Positions 45,899 through 55,404 of a DNA stretch of 64,000 nt are shown here, piece by piece. The notes beneath the pieces were generated by a model, which worked only from the letters and a program-made list of their open reading frames with translations, ran no database searches and was not told the origin of the DNA. Position numbers and translations under genes: made by a program. The stretch is from Pseudomonas sp. ANT_H12B (lineage in GTDB: Bacteria > Pseudomonadota > Gammaproteobacteria > Pseudomonadales > Pseudomonadaceae): assembly GCF_008369325.1 (NCBI RefSeq), contig NZ_VOBI01000007.1:186001-250000 (forward strand), given 5' to 3'. Positions within the stretch are counted from its first letter, which is position 1. Each line of letters opens with the position of its first letter.

Positions 45899-46690
45899 TT
45901 AATGAGCTGACAAAAACGTCAGCACTCGCTCACTGAAATCAGCGCCAGCCTGAACGTTGGACAGGTGCGCGGCGTAGAACTCAACGTACTCGGCGCCCTG
46001 TACATGTTCCTGAATGAAATGCCCACCGGACGGCGGCGTGACCGCGTCTTCGGTGCCAGCGATGACCAGCAGCGGCACCTTGATCGAGGACAGCTGATCG
46101 CGAAAATCGGCGTCACGCACGGCGGCACAGTTCGCGGCATAGCCTTCAGGTGAAGTGGCCGCGAGCATGTCAGTGATTTTCTTCGCGGCAGCAGGATGCG
46201 CTTCAGCAAAGTCCGGAGTAAACCAGCGTGCAATGGACGCATCGCGCAGTGCGACCATGGCGGCCGGGCCGTCACGCAACACGGTTTCGATCCGCGGATT
46301 CCATACCGACGGATCACCGATTTTCGCCGCGGTGTTGCACACCACCAGTTTGATCAGACGATCACCAGCGTTGACCCCCAGCCACTGGCCAATCAGCCCG
46401 CCCATGGACAGGCCGCAGAAATGCGCCCGTTCGATGTGCAAGGCATCCAGCAGCGCCAGCACGTCATGGCCCAGTTGTTCGATGTTGTACGGCCCCGGCG
46501 TGACCATGGATTTGCCGTGGCCACGGGTGTCGTAACGCAGCACACGAAAATGCTCCGTGAACGCCGCGATCTGTGCGTCCCACATGTGCAAGTCGGTGCC
46601 CAGCGAGTTGGACAGCACCAGCACCGGCGCGTCGGCAGGTCCGTCGAGTTGGTAATGCAGTTCGCCCTCGGCGAGTTGTACGAAAGCCAC
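45899..46690 (-). CDS. pcaD: 3-oxoadipate enol-lactonase
   Basis: A 263-residue alpha/beta hydrolase that opens 3-oxoadipate enol-lactone to 3-oxoadipate. The nucleophile is S95 in GLSMGG; the catalytic Asp is in AGTEDAVTPP and the His near the C-terminus (YAAHLSNVQ). It starts 11 bp after pcaB and is followed by pcaC, so the three are co-transcribed. Confidence 0.95.
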   Translation of the reverse strand: MAFVQLAEGELHYQLDGPADAPVLVLSNSLGTDLHMWDAQIAAFTEHFRVLRYDTRGHGKSMVTPGPYNIEQLGHDVLALLDALHIERAHFCGLSMGGLIGQWLGVNAGDRLIKLVVCNTAAKIGDPSVWNPRIETVLRDGPAAMVALRDASIARWFTPDFAEAHPAAAKKITDMLAATSPEGYAANCAAVRDADFRDQLSSIKVPLLVIAGTEDAVTPPSGGHFIQEHVQGAEYVEFYAAHLSNVQAGADFSERVLTFLSAH

Positions 46691-46701
46691 AGCAATCTCC
46701 T

Positions 46702-48066
46702 TCAGGCAGTTAACGCAGAATGTTCAGCCACCGCTCGCTTGACCCAGCGATGGGCCTGACCGAGGTAATGGGCGGGGTCCAGCAGACGATCAAGTTCAGC
46801 ATCCGACAGTTCAGCGGTCACTTGCGGCTCGTCGCCAAGTACGGCTCGCAGGTGACGTTGTTCGGCCACGGCGCGCTTGCAGCATCGCTCCAGCAGATGG
46901 TGCGCGGTGTCGCGGCCCACGCGTTGAGCAAGGACGATACTCACCGCTTCGGCCAGCACCAGCCCTTGGGTCAGATCAAGGTTGCGGGCCATGCGATCAG
47001 CGTCCACTTCCAGTCCACCTGTTACCAACAGCGCTTGCTTCAGGCTGCCGGACACCAGGCAGCAAATCTCCGGCAGGGTTTCCCACTCGGCATGCCACAG
47101 ACCGAGGCTGCGTTCGTGTTCCTGAGGCATGGCGCTGAACAGCGTCGAAAGCAAACCCGGCACCCGCGTCGCCGCACCGATCAGCACCGCCGCCCCCACC
47201 GGGTTGCGCTTGTGCGGCATGGTCGAGGAACCGCCCTTGCCCGGTGCCGCCGGTTCGAACACCTCGCCAGCTTCGGTCTGCATCAACAGGCTGATGTCGC
47301 GCCCGAGTTTGCCAAGGCTGCCGGCGATCAATCCAAGTACCGAACCGAACTCCACCAAACGATCACGCTGGGTGTGCCACGGCTGTTCCGGCAATGTGAG
47401 TTGCAGTTCCTCGGCCAGCGCTTGGGCAATCGGCAGTGCCTGCGCGCCGAGGGCCGCGAGTGTTCCGCAGGCGCCACCGAATTGCAGCACCAGCAATCGC
47501 GGTTTGAGTTCTTGCAGACGCTGACGGCTGCGAGTGACAGCGCCCAGCCAACCGGCGATTTTCATGCCGAGGGTGACCGGCGTCGCGTGTTGCAACCAGG
47601 TCCGCCCGGCCAGCGGCGTGGCGACATAACGCAGGGCCTGGGTGGCAAGGGTTTCCCCCAACTGCGCCAGATCGCTTTCGATCAGTTCCAGCGCCCGGCG
47701 CAGTTGCAGCACCAAACCTGAGTCCATCACATCCTGGCTGGTAGCGCCCAGATGCACATAGCGCTCGGCTTCGGCATCGTTCGCCGCGATCTGCTTGCCC
47801 AGTGCCTTGACCAACGGAATGGCTGAGTTCCCCGCCGTGGCAATCGCCTCGCCGAGGGCCGCGTAGTCGTATTGCTCGGCCCGACACGCCGCTTCGATAG
47901 GCGCGACAGCCGTCTGCGGAATCAACCCGACCCGCGCCTCGGCCCGGGCCAGGGCTGCTTCGAAATCAAGCATGGCCTGAACCCGGCCCTGATCGCAGAA
48001 CACCTCACGCATATCGCGGGCAGTGAAATAGGCATCGAACAATTGATTGCCCGGTCGCTCGTTCAT
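46702..48066 (-). CDS. pcaB: 3-carboxy-cis,cis-muconate cycloisomerase
   Basis: A 454-residue member of the fumarase/aspartase superfamily that cyclises 3-carboxymuconate to gamma-carboxymuconolactone. The superfamily signature GSSTMPHKRNP is intact, as is HLGATSQDVMDSG. The start at 48066 (MNERPGNQLFDAYF) is preferred over 48102. It lies 45 bp after pcaT. Confidence 0.95.
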   Translation of the reverse strand: MNERPGNQLFDAYFTARDMREVFCDQGRVQAMLDFEAALARAEARVGLIPQTAVAPIEAACRAEQYDYAALGEAIATAGNSAIPLVKALGKQIAANDAEAERYVHLGATSQDVMDSGLVLQLRRALELIESDLAQLGETLATQALRYVATPLAGRTWLQHATPVTLGMKIAGWLGAVTRSRQRLQELKPRLLVLQFGGACGTLAALGAQALPIAQALAEELQLTLPEQPWHTQRDRLVEFGSVLGLIAGSLGKLGRDISLLMQTEAGEVFEPAAPGKGGSSTMPHKRNPVGAAVLIGAATRVPGLLSTLFSAMPQEHERSLGLWHAEWETLPEICCLVSGSLKQALLVTGGLEVDADRMARNLDLTQGLVLAEAVSIVLAQRVGRDTAHHLLERCCKRAVAEQRHLRAVLGDEPQVTAELSDAELDRLLDPAHYLGQAHRWVKRAVAEHSALTA

Positions 48067-48111
48067 AAACAGTCCCTGGAGGCGTGGGCCGGTCAGGCCC
48101 ACGGGTAAAGA

Positions 48112-49419
48112 TCAAAGATCGTGGTGCAAATACTTCGCCTGTTTCGGCAGGCGCAGGCTGAACAGGAATGCCACCGCCATCATCACCGTCACGTACCAGT
48201 AGAAGGAGTTCTCCATGCCCACGGATTTAAGGCTCAAGGCCACATATTCCGCCGAACCGCCGAAGATTGCATTCGCCACCGCATACGCCAGGCCGACACC
48301 CAATGCGCGCACTTCAGGCGGGAACATTTCGGCTTTTACCAGGCCACTGATGGAGGTGTAAAAACTGACGATCGCCAGCGCCACGGTAATCAGTACAAAG
48401 GCCAGGAACGGGCTGCTGACGCTTTTCAGGCTCAGCAGGATCGGCACGGTGAACAACGTACCGAGGGCGCCGAACCAAAGCATCGAGTTACGTCGGCCGA
48501 TCTTGTCCGCAAGCATGCCGAACAGCGGCTGCATGCACATATAAAGGAACAGCGCGCCGGTCATGATGTAGCTGGCGGTCTTGGCGTGCATGCCGGCGGT
48601 GTTCACCAGGTACTTCTGCATGTACGTGGTGAAGGTGTAGAAAATCAGCGAGCCACCGGCGGTGTAGCCGAGCACGGTGATGAACGCGGCTTTATGGTCG
48701 CGGAACAGCGCGCGGATGCTGCCGGCGTCCTTGTTTTCGCGCATTTCCTTGCTGGTGGTTTCCTTGAGCGAGCGACGCAGGAACAGCGAGATCAATGCGG
48801 CCACTGCACCGACCACAAACGGGATCCGCCAGCCATAGGCACGCAGGTCATCTTCGGTGAGGAACTGTTGCAGGATCACCACCAGCGACACCGCCAGCAA
48901 TTGCCCGCCAATCAGCGTGACGTACTGGAACGAGGCGAAGAAACCGCGCTGGCCCTTGAGGGCGACTTCGCTCATGTAGGTTGCGGTGGTGCCGTACTCG
49001 CCGCCCACCGACAAACCCTGCAGCAAGCGCGCGAACAGCAGCATGATCGGTGCCCAGGCGCCGATATCCTTGTAGGTCGGCAGACAAGCGATGAGCAGCG
49101 AGCCGAAGCACATCATCAGAATCGAGATCAACATCGAATTCTTGCGCCCGTGCTTGTCCGCGACACGGCCGAAGATCCAGCCGCCAATCGGTCGCATCAG
49201 GAACCCGGCGGCGAATACACCGGCGGTGTTTACCAACTGCACCGTCGGGTTGTCGGACGGGAAAAACGCAGGGGCGAAATAGATCGCGCAAAAGGCGTAG
49301 ACGTAGAAGTCGAACCATTCGACGAGGTTGCCGGACGAGGCACCGACAATCGCGAAGATCCTTTTGCTGCGCTCTTCACCGGTGTAGTGGCTTGCAAGGG
49401 TTGTCGATGGTGTTGTCAT
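48112..49419 (-). CDS. pcaT: MFS dicarboxylate transporter PcaT
   Basis: A 435-residue metabolite:H+ symporter of the MFS (KgtP-like), with the family start [17 protein letters not shown] and motif [17 protein letters not shown]. In P. putida PcaT takes up 3-oxoadipate. Its place between pcaG and pcaB supports that name over alpha-ketoglutarate permease. It has a GTTCCCACGG palindrome between it and pcaG, which might reduce read-through. Confidence 0.85.
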   Translation of the reverse strand: MTTPSTTLASHYTGEERSKRIFAIVGASSGNLVEWFDFYVYAFCAIYFAPAFFPSDNPTVQLVNTAGVFAAGFLMRPIGGWIFGRVADKHGRKNSMLISILMMCFGSLLIACLPTYKDIGAWAPIMLLFARLLQGLSVGGEYGTTATYMSEVALKGQRGFFASFQYVTLIGGQLLAVSLVVILQQFLTEDDLRAYGWRIPFVVGAVAALISLFLRRSLKETTSKEMRENKDAGSIRALFRDHKAAFITVLGYTAGGSLIFYTFTTYMQKYLVNTAGMHAKTASYIMTGALFLYMCMQPLFGMLADKIGRRNSMLWFGALGTLFTVPILLSLKSVSSPFLAFVLITVALAIVSFYTSISGLVKAEMFPPEVRALGVGLAYAVANAIFGGSAEYVALSLKSVGMENSFYWYVTVMMAVAFLFSLRLPKQAKYLHHDL

Positions 49420-49497
49420 TGTTTTTCACTCTTTGGGGACGGTGAGAGTCTAGACACAATTTGCAACAGTCCCGTTCCGCAGATGTGGTATTCACTC

Positions 49498-49530
49498 TGA
49501 TCGTTCCCACGGGGACCGTGGGAACGATCA
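49498..49530. repeat. GTTCCCACGG palindrome between pcaG and pcaT
   Basis: A 15-bp perfect stem (TGATCGTTCCCACGG and its complement) and short loop, 9 bp after the pcaG stop. It lies inside an apparent operon, so it may attenuate transcription into pcaTBDC or mark an operon boundary. Confidence 0.75.
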
Positions 49531-49538
49531 GGTTGGAA

Positions 49539-50105
49539 TCAGTAATCGAAGAAAACTGTCTCGGCCTCGGTGCCTTGCAGGATCACATTCCACTGGTACA
49601 CACCGGACGCATCCTGCTTCGCCAGCAAGGTGCCGCGGCGTTCAGCCGGTACACATTCCAGCAGCGGATCCGCCACGTTGGCCGGTTCCCCATCAAAGTA
49701 AATTCGCGTCAGCAAGTGCTTCACCAACCCGCGAGCAAACACCAGCACCACCAGATGCGGCGCCTGGGTCGTACCGTTCAAGCCTTCCACCGTGCCCGGC
49801 TTGACGGTGGTGAAGCGGAAGCGCCCTTGCGCATCCACCGGCACCCGGCCGAAACCTTCGAAGTTCGGGTCCAGGGGTTTGTCCTGATCGTCTTCGGGGT
49901 GGTCATACTTGCCGGCAGCGTTGGCTTGCCAGACTTCCAGCATCGCGTCATTGACGACATCGCCGTTGCCATCGATGACTTGCCCGGTGATCGCCACGCG
50001 CTCACCGAGGGTTTGCTCGACGGTCAGGTCCTCGCGGTTCAGCCAGGTCAGGCCGATGTGGTAATACGGCCCGACGGTGTGGGATGTGGTCGCATTCAGC
50101 GTCAT
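49539..50105 (-). CDS. pcaG: protocatechuate 3,4-dioxygenase alpha subunit
   Basis: A 188-residue structural subunit of the intradiol ring-cleaving dioxygenase. It has the same beta-sandwich pattern as PcaH (LEVWQANAAGKYDHPEDDQDKPLDPNFEGFGR) but lacks the full iron ligand set, as expected for the alpha chain. It starts one base after the pcaH stop, so the subunits are coupled. Confidence 0.95.
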   Translation of the reverse strand: MTLNATTSHTVGPYYHIGLTWLNREDLTVEQTLGERVAITGQVIDGNGDVVNDAMLEVWQANAAGKYDHPEDDQDKPLDPNFEGFGRVPVDAQGRFRFTTVKPGTVEGLNGTTQAPHLVVLVFARGLVKHLLTRIYFDGEPANVADPLLECVPAERRGTLLAKQDASGVYQWNVILQGTEAETVFFDY

Positions 50106-50106
50106 C

Positions 50107-50811
50107 TTATTTCTCCATCGGCGTGGCTTCGCGGCCGCGCAAGACGATGTCCCAGCGATAACCGAGGGCGTAGGAAGGAATGGTTTTTTCCAGGTCGAAA
50201 CTGGCGATCAGACGTTCTTTGGCGCTCGTGTCCGGTACGCAGTTGTAGATCGGGTCATACGCCAGCAACGGATCGCCCGGGAAGTACATCTGGGTGACCA
50301 GTCGCGTCAGAATGCTCGGCCCGAACAGTGAGAAATGGATGTGCGCCGGGCGCCAGGCGTTGTGGTGGTTGCCCCACGGATAGGCGCCGGGCTTGATGGT
50401 CTGGAACTGGTACCAGCCATCGGCATCCGTCACGGTACGGCCGGTGCCGGTGAAATTCGGGTCCAGCGGCGCGTCGTGCAGGTCGCGATCATGGTTGTAG
50501 CGGCCGGCAGCGTTGGCCTGCCAGATCTCCACCAGAATCCCCGGCACCGGCAAGCCATCTTCATCCAGCACGCGACCGTGAATGATGATGCGCTCGCCCA
50601 GCGGTTCGCCCGTGTGCTGGGCCGTCAGGTCGTTGTCCTTCTCGTTGATGCGTTCAGCACCGATGGTCGGACCGGTAATTTCCGACAACGAATGAGGCAA
50701 AAACACCAACGGCTTGGACGGCGAGCGACGGTTGGTGGATTGATAGGTCGGGTGCAGGTATTCCGGCTGAGTGCCCTCTTGCGGGCGACGGTAACCAGGC
50801 TTGTCGGTCAT
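50107..50811 (-). CDS. pcaH: protocatechuate 3,4-dioxygenase beta subunit
   Basis: A 234-residue catalytic subunit that cleaves protocatechuate to 3-carboxy-cis,cis-muconate using non-heme Fe(III). The four ligands are present: Y105 (AAGRYNH), Y144 (GAYPWG), H157 and H159 (AHIHF); the spacing equals that of the P. putida enzyme (108/147/160/162). The start at 50811 has GAGG 8 bases upstream. It lies between pcaF and pcaG. Confidence 0.96.
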   Translation of the reverse strand: MTDKPGYRRPQEGTQPEYLHPTYQSTNRRSPSKPLVFLPHSLSEITGPTIGAERINEKDNDLTAQHTGEPLGERIIIHGRVLDEDGLPVPGILVEIWQANAAGRYNHDRDLHDAPLDPNFTGTGRTVTDADGWYQFQTIKPGAYPWGNHHNAWRPAHIHFSLFGPSILTRLVTQMYFPGDPLLAYDPIYNCVPDTSAKERLIASFDLEKTIPSYALGYRWDIVLRGREATPMEK

Positions 50812-50864
50812 TGTGCATTCCTCAGTTCTTATCAGTCTGCGCATCTGATTTATCAGAGCAGGCG

Positions 50865-52067
50865 TCAGACCCGTTCGATCGCCAAGGCCAGGCCCTGGCC
50901 GACGCCGACGCACATGGTCGCCAGACCTTTCCTGCCACCGGTTTTTTCCAGCTGATGCAACGCTGTCAGCACCAGGCGTGCACCGCTCATGCCCAACGGA
51001 TGGCCCAAGGCAATGGCGCCGCCGTTCGGGTTGACCTGAGCCGCGTCGTCCGCCAGACCCAACTCACGCAGCACGGCCAAGCCTTGGCTGGCGAACGCTT
51101 CGTTGAGTTCGATCACGTCGAAATCGCTGACGGCCAGACCGAGACGTTCGGTCAGTTTGCGCACCGCCGGCACCGGGCCGATGCCCATCACCCGGGGGGC
51201 GACACCGGCGCTCGACATGCCCAGCACTTTGGCGCGGGCGGTCAGGCCGTGTTTCTTCACCGCTTCGGCGGAGGCCAGAATCAGTGCCGCTGCACCGTCG
51301 TTCACCCCGGAAGCATTGCCTGCGGTGACAGTTTTGTCCGGGCCGTTGACCGGTTTCAATCTGGCCAGGGTTTCCAGCGTGGTATCGCCGCGCGGATGCT
51401 CGTCCTGACTGACGACTGTTTCACCCTTCTTGTGGGCAATACGCACTTCGACGATCTCTTCAGCGAAAAATCCTGCAGCCTGCGCAGCAGCAGTCCGCTG
51501 CTGACTGCGCAGTGCGAAAGCGTCCTGATCCTCGCGGGAAACTTCGTAATCGTCAGCCACGTTATCGGCGGTCTGCGGCATCGCATCCACGCCGTATTGG
51601 GCTTTCATCAACGGGTTGACGAAACGCCAGCCAATGGTGGTGTCTTCCAGCTTCATGTTGCGCGAGAACGCCGCATCCGCCTTGCCCATCACGAACGGTG
51701 CGCGGGACATCGACTCGACGCCGCCGGCAATTGCCAGCTCCATCTCACCACTGGCGATAGCGCGGAATGCGGTCCCGATAGCATCCATGCCCGAAGCGCA
51801 GAGGCGATTGAGGGTCACACCAGGAATGGTTTCCGGCAGGCCCGCCAGCAGCAACGCCATGCGCGCCACGTTGCGGTTGTCTTCGCCGGCCTGGTTGGCG
51901 CAACCGAGGAACACCTCGTCCACCGCCGTCCAGTCCACCGAAGGATTGCGCTCCATCAGTGCCTTGATCGGCACGGCGGCCAGGTCGTCGGCGCGAACTG
52001 CCGACAAACCACCGCCGAAACGGCCAATGGGGGTGCGAATGGCGTCGCAGATATAAACGTCACGCAT
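50865..52067 (-). CDS. pcaF: 3-oxoadipyl-CoA thiolase
   Basis: A 400-residue thiolase that splits 3-oxoadipyl-CoA into succinyl-CoA and acetyl-CoA, the last step of the pathway. Acyl-enzyme C90 is in [10 protein letters not shown]; the other active-site motifs are [15 protein letters not shown] and CVGVGQGLA near the C-terminus. Its ATG overlaps the pcaJ stop, so IJF are translated as a coupled block. Confidence 0.95.
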   Translation of the reverse strand: MRDVYICDAIRTPIGRFGGGLSAVRADDLAAVPIKALMERNPSVDWTAVDEVFLGCANQAGEDNRNVARMALLLAGLPETIPGVTLNRLCASGMDAIGTAFRAIASGEMELAIAGGVESMSRAPFVMGKADAAFSRNMKLEDTTIGWRFVNPLMKAQYGVDAMPQTADNVADDYEVSREDQDAFALRSQQRTAAAQAAGFFAEEIVEVRIAHKKGETVVSQDEHPRGDTTLETLARLKPVNGPDKTVTAGNASGVNDGAAALILASAEAVKKHGLTARAKVLGMSSAGVAPRVMGIGPVPAVRKLTERLGLAVSDFDVIELNEAFASQGLAVLRELGLADDAAQVNPNGGAIALGHPLGMSGARLVLTALHQLEKTGGRKGLATMCVGVGQGLALAIERV

Positions 52068-52846
52068 CAGGCTTCTCCGGGTGCTTGGCCGTGGGCCGCG
52101 GCGGTACGGGCTTCCAGATCCCTGAGCGCGGTCAACTCGACGTCGGTTGGCTCGGCGGTGTTTTCAACGTGCTCGGCGAAGCGAATCGCCCAACCGGTGG
52201 CAGCGACCACTTGCTCGCGGGTCACGCCGGGGTGCAGCGCGGTGACCACGAATTCATGAGTGTCGGCTTCCGGTTCCATGATGCACAGGTCGGTAATGAT
52301 GCCGACCGGCCCGGCGCCCGGCAGCCCCAGACGTTTGCGCGAATCACCGCCCTCGCCATGGCCGACCGAGGTAATGAAGTCGAGTTTGTCGACGAAGGAA
52401 CGCGCCGACTGTTTGAGGATGATCAGCACGCTTTTGGCAGAACCGGCGATCTCCGGCGCGCCACCGGCACCCGGCAGACGGACTTTTGGCTGGTGATAGT
52501 CACCAACGACGGTGGTGTTGATGTTGCCGAAGCGGTCGACTTGCGCGGCACCGAGGAAACCGACGTCAATGCGCCCGCCCTGCAGCCAGTAGCGAAAAAT
52601 CTCACCGGTCGGGACGACGGTGTCAGCGGTTTCTGCCAGTTCACCGTCACCGATCGACAAGGGCAGTACGCTCGGCTTGGCACCGATCGGACCCGATTCG
52701 TAGATCAGGACTACGTCTGGCGAGGACGTCAGCCGTGCCAGGTTGGCCGCTTTCGACGGCAGACCGATGCCAACGAAGCACACCGCACCGTTCTTCAGGC
52801 GGCGGGCAGCGGCGACGGTCATCATTTCATTGGTGGTGTAAGTCAT
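52067..52846 (-). CDS. pcaJ: 3-oxoadipate CoA-transferase subunit B
   Basis: A 259-residue beta subunit that with PcaI transfers CoA from succinyl-CoA to 3-oxoadipate. The active-site glutamate lies in LIYESGPIG, followed by [14 protein letters not shown]. It overlaps pcaI (TAATG) upstream and pcaF downstream. Confidence 0.93.
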   Translation of the reverse strand: MTYTTNEMMTVAAARRLKNGAVCFVGIGLPSKAANLARLTSSPDVVLIYESGPIGAKPSVLPLSIGDGELAETADTVVPTGEIFRYWLQGGRIDVGFLGAAQVDRFGNINTTVVGDYHQPKVRLPGAGGAPEIAGSAKSVLIILKQSARSFVDKLDFITSVGHGEGGDSRKRLGLPGAGPVGIITDLCIMEPEADTHEFVVTALHPGVTREQVVAATGWAIRFAEHVENTAEPTDVELTALRDLEARTAAAHGQAPGEA

Positions 52847-53703
52847 TACTTGGCCTCCGAAGCAGCGGCCAGCTTGGCCTGGAACTCGCTGAAGTCAGCG
52901 CAGCCGTGGATGTATTCGTTGATCCACGCGGTGAAGGTTTCACGGTCGCGGGCAATCGGGTCCCAGGCCTGGTAGAAACGGTTGTCACGCTCGTTGTAGC
53001 CGTGAGCGTAGGACGGGTGCGCGCCACCGGGGACGTGGCAGACAGCGCTCAGGGCCCAGGTCGGCAACACGCAGGAGTTCATCGGTGCATTGAGGTCGTC
53101 GACGATTTCTTCGACGGTGACGATGCAACGTTTGGCGGCCAGCGCGGCTTCTTTCTGCACGCCGAGAATGCCCCAGAGCAGTACGTTGCCTTTACGGTCG
53201 GCTTTCTGCGCGTGAATCACGGTGATGTCCGGACGTACCGAAGGCACGGCCGCCAACACTTCACCCGTGAACGGGCAGGTGACGGTCTTGATCAACGGGT
53301 TGACCTTCGGCAGGTCGGAACCGGCGTAGGCGCGTAGCACCGCGAACGGTAGGCCAGAAGCGCCAGCGACGTAGGCATTGGCCAGGTCGGCGTGGCTGTG
53401 TTCTTCGATTTCCAGCGCATGCGGCCACTGCTTTTCGACGGCGTCACGCAGTCGGTGCAGCGAGCCGACACCCGGGTTGCCGCCCCAGGAGAAAATCAGC
53501 TTGCGAGCACATCCTGCACCGATCAACTGGTCGTAGACCAAGTCAGGCGTCATCCGCACCAGCGTCAGGTCTTTCTTGCCCTGGCGAATGATTTCGTGAC
53601 CCGCCGCCGTAGGGATCAGGTGAGTGAAGCCTTCGAGCGCGACGGTATCGCCGTCGTTAACGAATTGCTTCACCGCGTCGTGCAGCGAAAGGATTTCAGC
53701 CAT
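52846..53703 (-). CDS. pcaI: 3-oxoadipate CoA-transferase subunit A
   Basis: A 285-residue alpha subunit with the type I CoA-transferase features EGFTHLIPTAAGHEI and FSWGGNPGVGSLHR. The start at 53703 (MAEILSLHDAV) has GGGAG 8 bases upstream; the longer frame to 53841 overlaps the regulatory region. It is the first gene of the pcaIJFHGTBDC run, with two PcaR-like sites about 100-140 bp upstream. Confidence 0.93.
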   Translation of the reverse strand: MAEILSLHDAVKQFVNDGDTVALEGFTHLIPTAAGHEIIRQGKKDLTLVRMTPDLVYDQLIGAGCARKLIFSWGGNPGVGSLHRLRDAVEKQWPHALEIEEHSHADLANAYVAGASGLPFAVLRAYAGSDLPKVNPLIKTVTCPFTGEVLAAVPSVRPDITVIHAQKADRKGNVLLWGILGVQKEAALAAKRCIVTVEEIVDDLNAPMNSCVLPTWALSAVCHVPGGAHPSYAHGYNERDNRFYQAWDPIARDRETFTAWINEYIHGCADFSEFQAKLAAASEAK

Positions 53704-53807
53704 GGGGCAGGCTCCCGTTTTGTTATCAACCGACAGTGGAGGAAAAAGGCGCCGATGCGCAGCGCCGGAATGACTGAAGAGTAAGCCCCAGAAAAACGCC
53801 AAACAAT

Positions 53808-53840
53808 CCGATAATCGACTAAGTGTTCGTTTATCGAACA
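53808..53840 (-). promoter_or_regulatory. PcaR-box cluster upstream of pcaI
   Basis: TGTTCGTTTATCGAACA (53824-53840) is an inverted repeat containing GTTCGATAA on the minus strand, and CCGATAATCG (53808-53817) adds a second GATAATCG core. PcaR sites in P. putida contain GTTCGATAATCGCAC. The distance of 105-137 bp from the pcaI ATG suits activator binding over the promoter. Confidence 0.72.
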
Positions 53841-53876
53841 TATTGTTGTCTGCCTATCGATCCGCTTTCTGCACTA

Positions 53877-53907
53877 GATCGTTCCCACGCTCCGCATGGG
53901 AACGATC
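53877..53907. repeat. GTTCCCACGC palindrome, imperfect copy
   Basis: GATCGTTCCCACGC pairs with GCATGGGAACGATC with one mismatch. It lies 12 bp after the pcaK stop and probably ends the pcaK transcript before the pcaI promoter. Confidence 0.7.
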
Positions 53908-53918
53908 ATCACCTGCCG

Positions 53919-55268
53919 TCAGGTCGCATCCGCATGACTGACCATCCCCTTGATCACCACCGCAGTAGTCGCCAATGCCGCCGGGATCACCAGCGCCGTC
54001 AGCACCTGTTCGAAGTTCCAGCCCAGGCCTAACAGCGTTGCGCCCATCCACGCACCGAGGATCGCACCCAAGCGACCGATCCCGAGCATCCACGACACAC
54101 CGGTCGCACGCCCCTGCGTCGGATAAAACCGCGCCGCCAATGAAGGCATCGCCGATTGCGCACCGTTGACACACATCCCGGCCACCAGCACCAGCGTCGC
54201 CAAGATCGTGATGTTGCCCAGGCTCTGCCCTACCGCGTAGGCAAACACCCCGGCCAACAGGTAGAAAATGCCAATAACCTTGTGCGGATTGAACCGGTCC
54301 ATCGCCCAACCCACACCCACGGCACTCAAAACCCCGCCAAACTGGAACAGCGCGCCAATGAACGCTGCCTGTTCCATGCTCGCGCCACTGTCGCGCATCA
54401 GCGTCGGCAGCCAGCTGGTCAACAGATAAACAATCACCAGCCCCATGAAATAGGTCAGCCACAGCAGCAATGTCCCGGCGCTGTAGGTGCCAGAAAAGAC
54501 CACCGCAAACACATTGCGTGCTTTCACGGTCTTCTGTTCCGGAACGCTGAAGCTCGAAGCCTGGGCAACCACCACCGGATCAATCGGCGCCAGCGTCTTG
54601 CGCACTTTGTCGGTGCCGCGATTGCGCACGATCAGGTAACGCGCCGATTCCGGCAGCCAGAACAGCAAAACGACGGCGAGCATCAACGGCAGAATCCCAC
54701 CGATCAGCAGCAGACTGTGCCAGCCGAAGGCCGGGATCAGCTTGGCGGAAATGAAGCCACCGCCTGCCATACCGAGGTTGAAACCACAGAACATGCTGGT
54801 CACCAGCAGGGATTTCTTGCGCTCCGGGGTGTATTCGGACAGCAGCGTGGTGGCGTTCGGCATCCCGGCGCCAAGACCCAAACCGGTGAGAAAGCGCAGC
54901 ACCAGCAACTGATCGACATTAGTACTGTAAGCCGACGCCAGGCTGAAGGCGCCGAACAACAGCACCGCACCGACCAGAACGACTTTTCTTCCAAAGCGGT
55001 CAGCCAACGGGCCTGAACCCAGTGCGCCGAAGACCATACCGATCAACGCCGCACTCATCACCGGCCCGAGACTGGCGCGATCGATGCCCCAATCCTGAGA
55101 CAGAGCGGGCGCAATGAAACCCATGGCCGCGGTGTCGAGGCCATCGAGGAAAACAATCAGGAAACACAGAATGACCACTCGCCATTGGTAGCGCGAAATG
55201 GGTTGGGCGTTGATGAAGGACTGCACATCGAGGCAGTTTCCTACAGCAGACTGAGGCTGGTTCATCAT
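53919..55268 (-). CDS. pcaK: aromatic acid:H+ symporter PcaK
   Basis: A 449-residue 12-helix MFS transporter of the aromatic acid:H+ symporter family. The helix-1 motif FLDGLDTAAMGFIAPAL with its two Asp residues and SGPLADRFGRKVVL are diagnostic. In P. putida PcaK takes up 4-hydroxybenzoate and protocatechuate. The start is at 55268 or the next codon 55265. A PcaR-like box lies 106-122 bp upstream, so it has its own PcaR-controlled promoter. Confidence 0.92.
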   Translation of the reverse strand: MMNQPQSAVGNCLDVQSFINAQPISRYQWRVVILCFLIVFLDGLDTAAMGFIAPALSQDWGIDRASLGPVMSAALIGMVFGALGSGPLADRFGRKVVLVGAVLLFGAFSLASAYSTNVDQLLVLRFLTGLGLGAGMPNATTLLSEYTPERKKSLLVTSMFCGFNLGMAGGGFISAKLIPAFGWHSLLLIGGILPLMLAVVLLFWLPESARYLIVRNRGTDKVRKTLAPIDPVVVAQASSFSVPEQKTVKARNVFAVVFSGTYSAGTLLLWLTYFMGLVIVYLLTSWLPTLMRDSGASMEQAAFIGALFQFGGVLSAVGVGWAMDRFNPHKVIGIFYLLAGVFAYAVGQSLGNITILATLVLVAGMCVNGAQSAMPSLAARFYPTQGRATGVSWMLGIGRLGAILGAWMGATLLGLGWNFEQVLTALVIPAALATTAVVIKGMVSHADAT

Positions 55269-55373
55269 TTTTATTCCACGCAAGAACGCAGTCGGACAGG
55301 TGCCAGCCAAGGCTGGCACTGCCGCGACATTAGTGATCTTGGGGAAAGAGCGTCAATTCGATGAACGCGACTC

Positions 55374-55390
55374 TGTGCGTTTATCGAACA
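55374..55390 (-). promoter_or_regulatory. PcaR box upstream of pcaK
   Basis: TGTGCGTTTATCGAACA; its complement TGTTCGATAAACGCACA matches the PcaR consensus core GTTCGATAATCGCAC except for one base. It lies between pcaR and pcaK, in the 136-bp gap. Confidence 0.75.
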
Positions 55391-55404
55391 TCTTAGGCGA
55401 TGGC

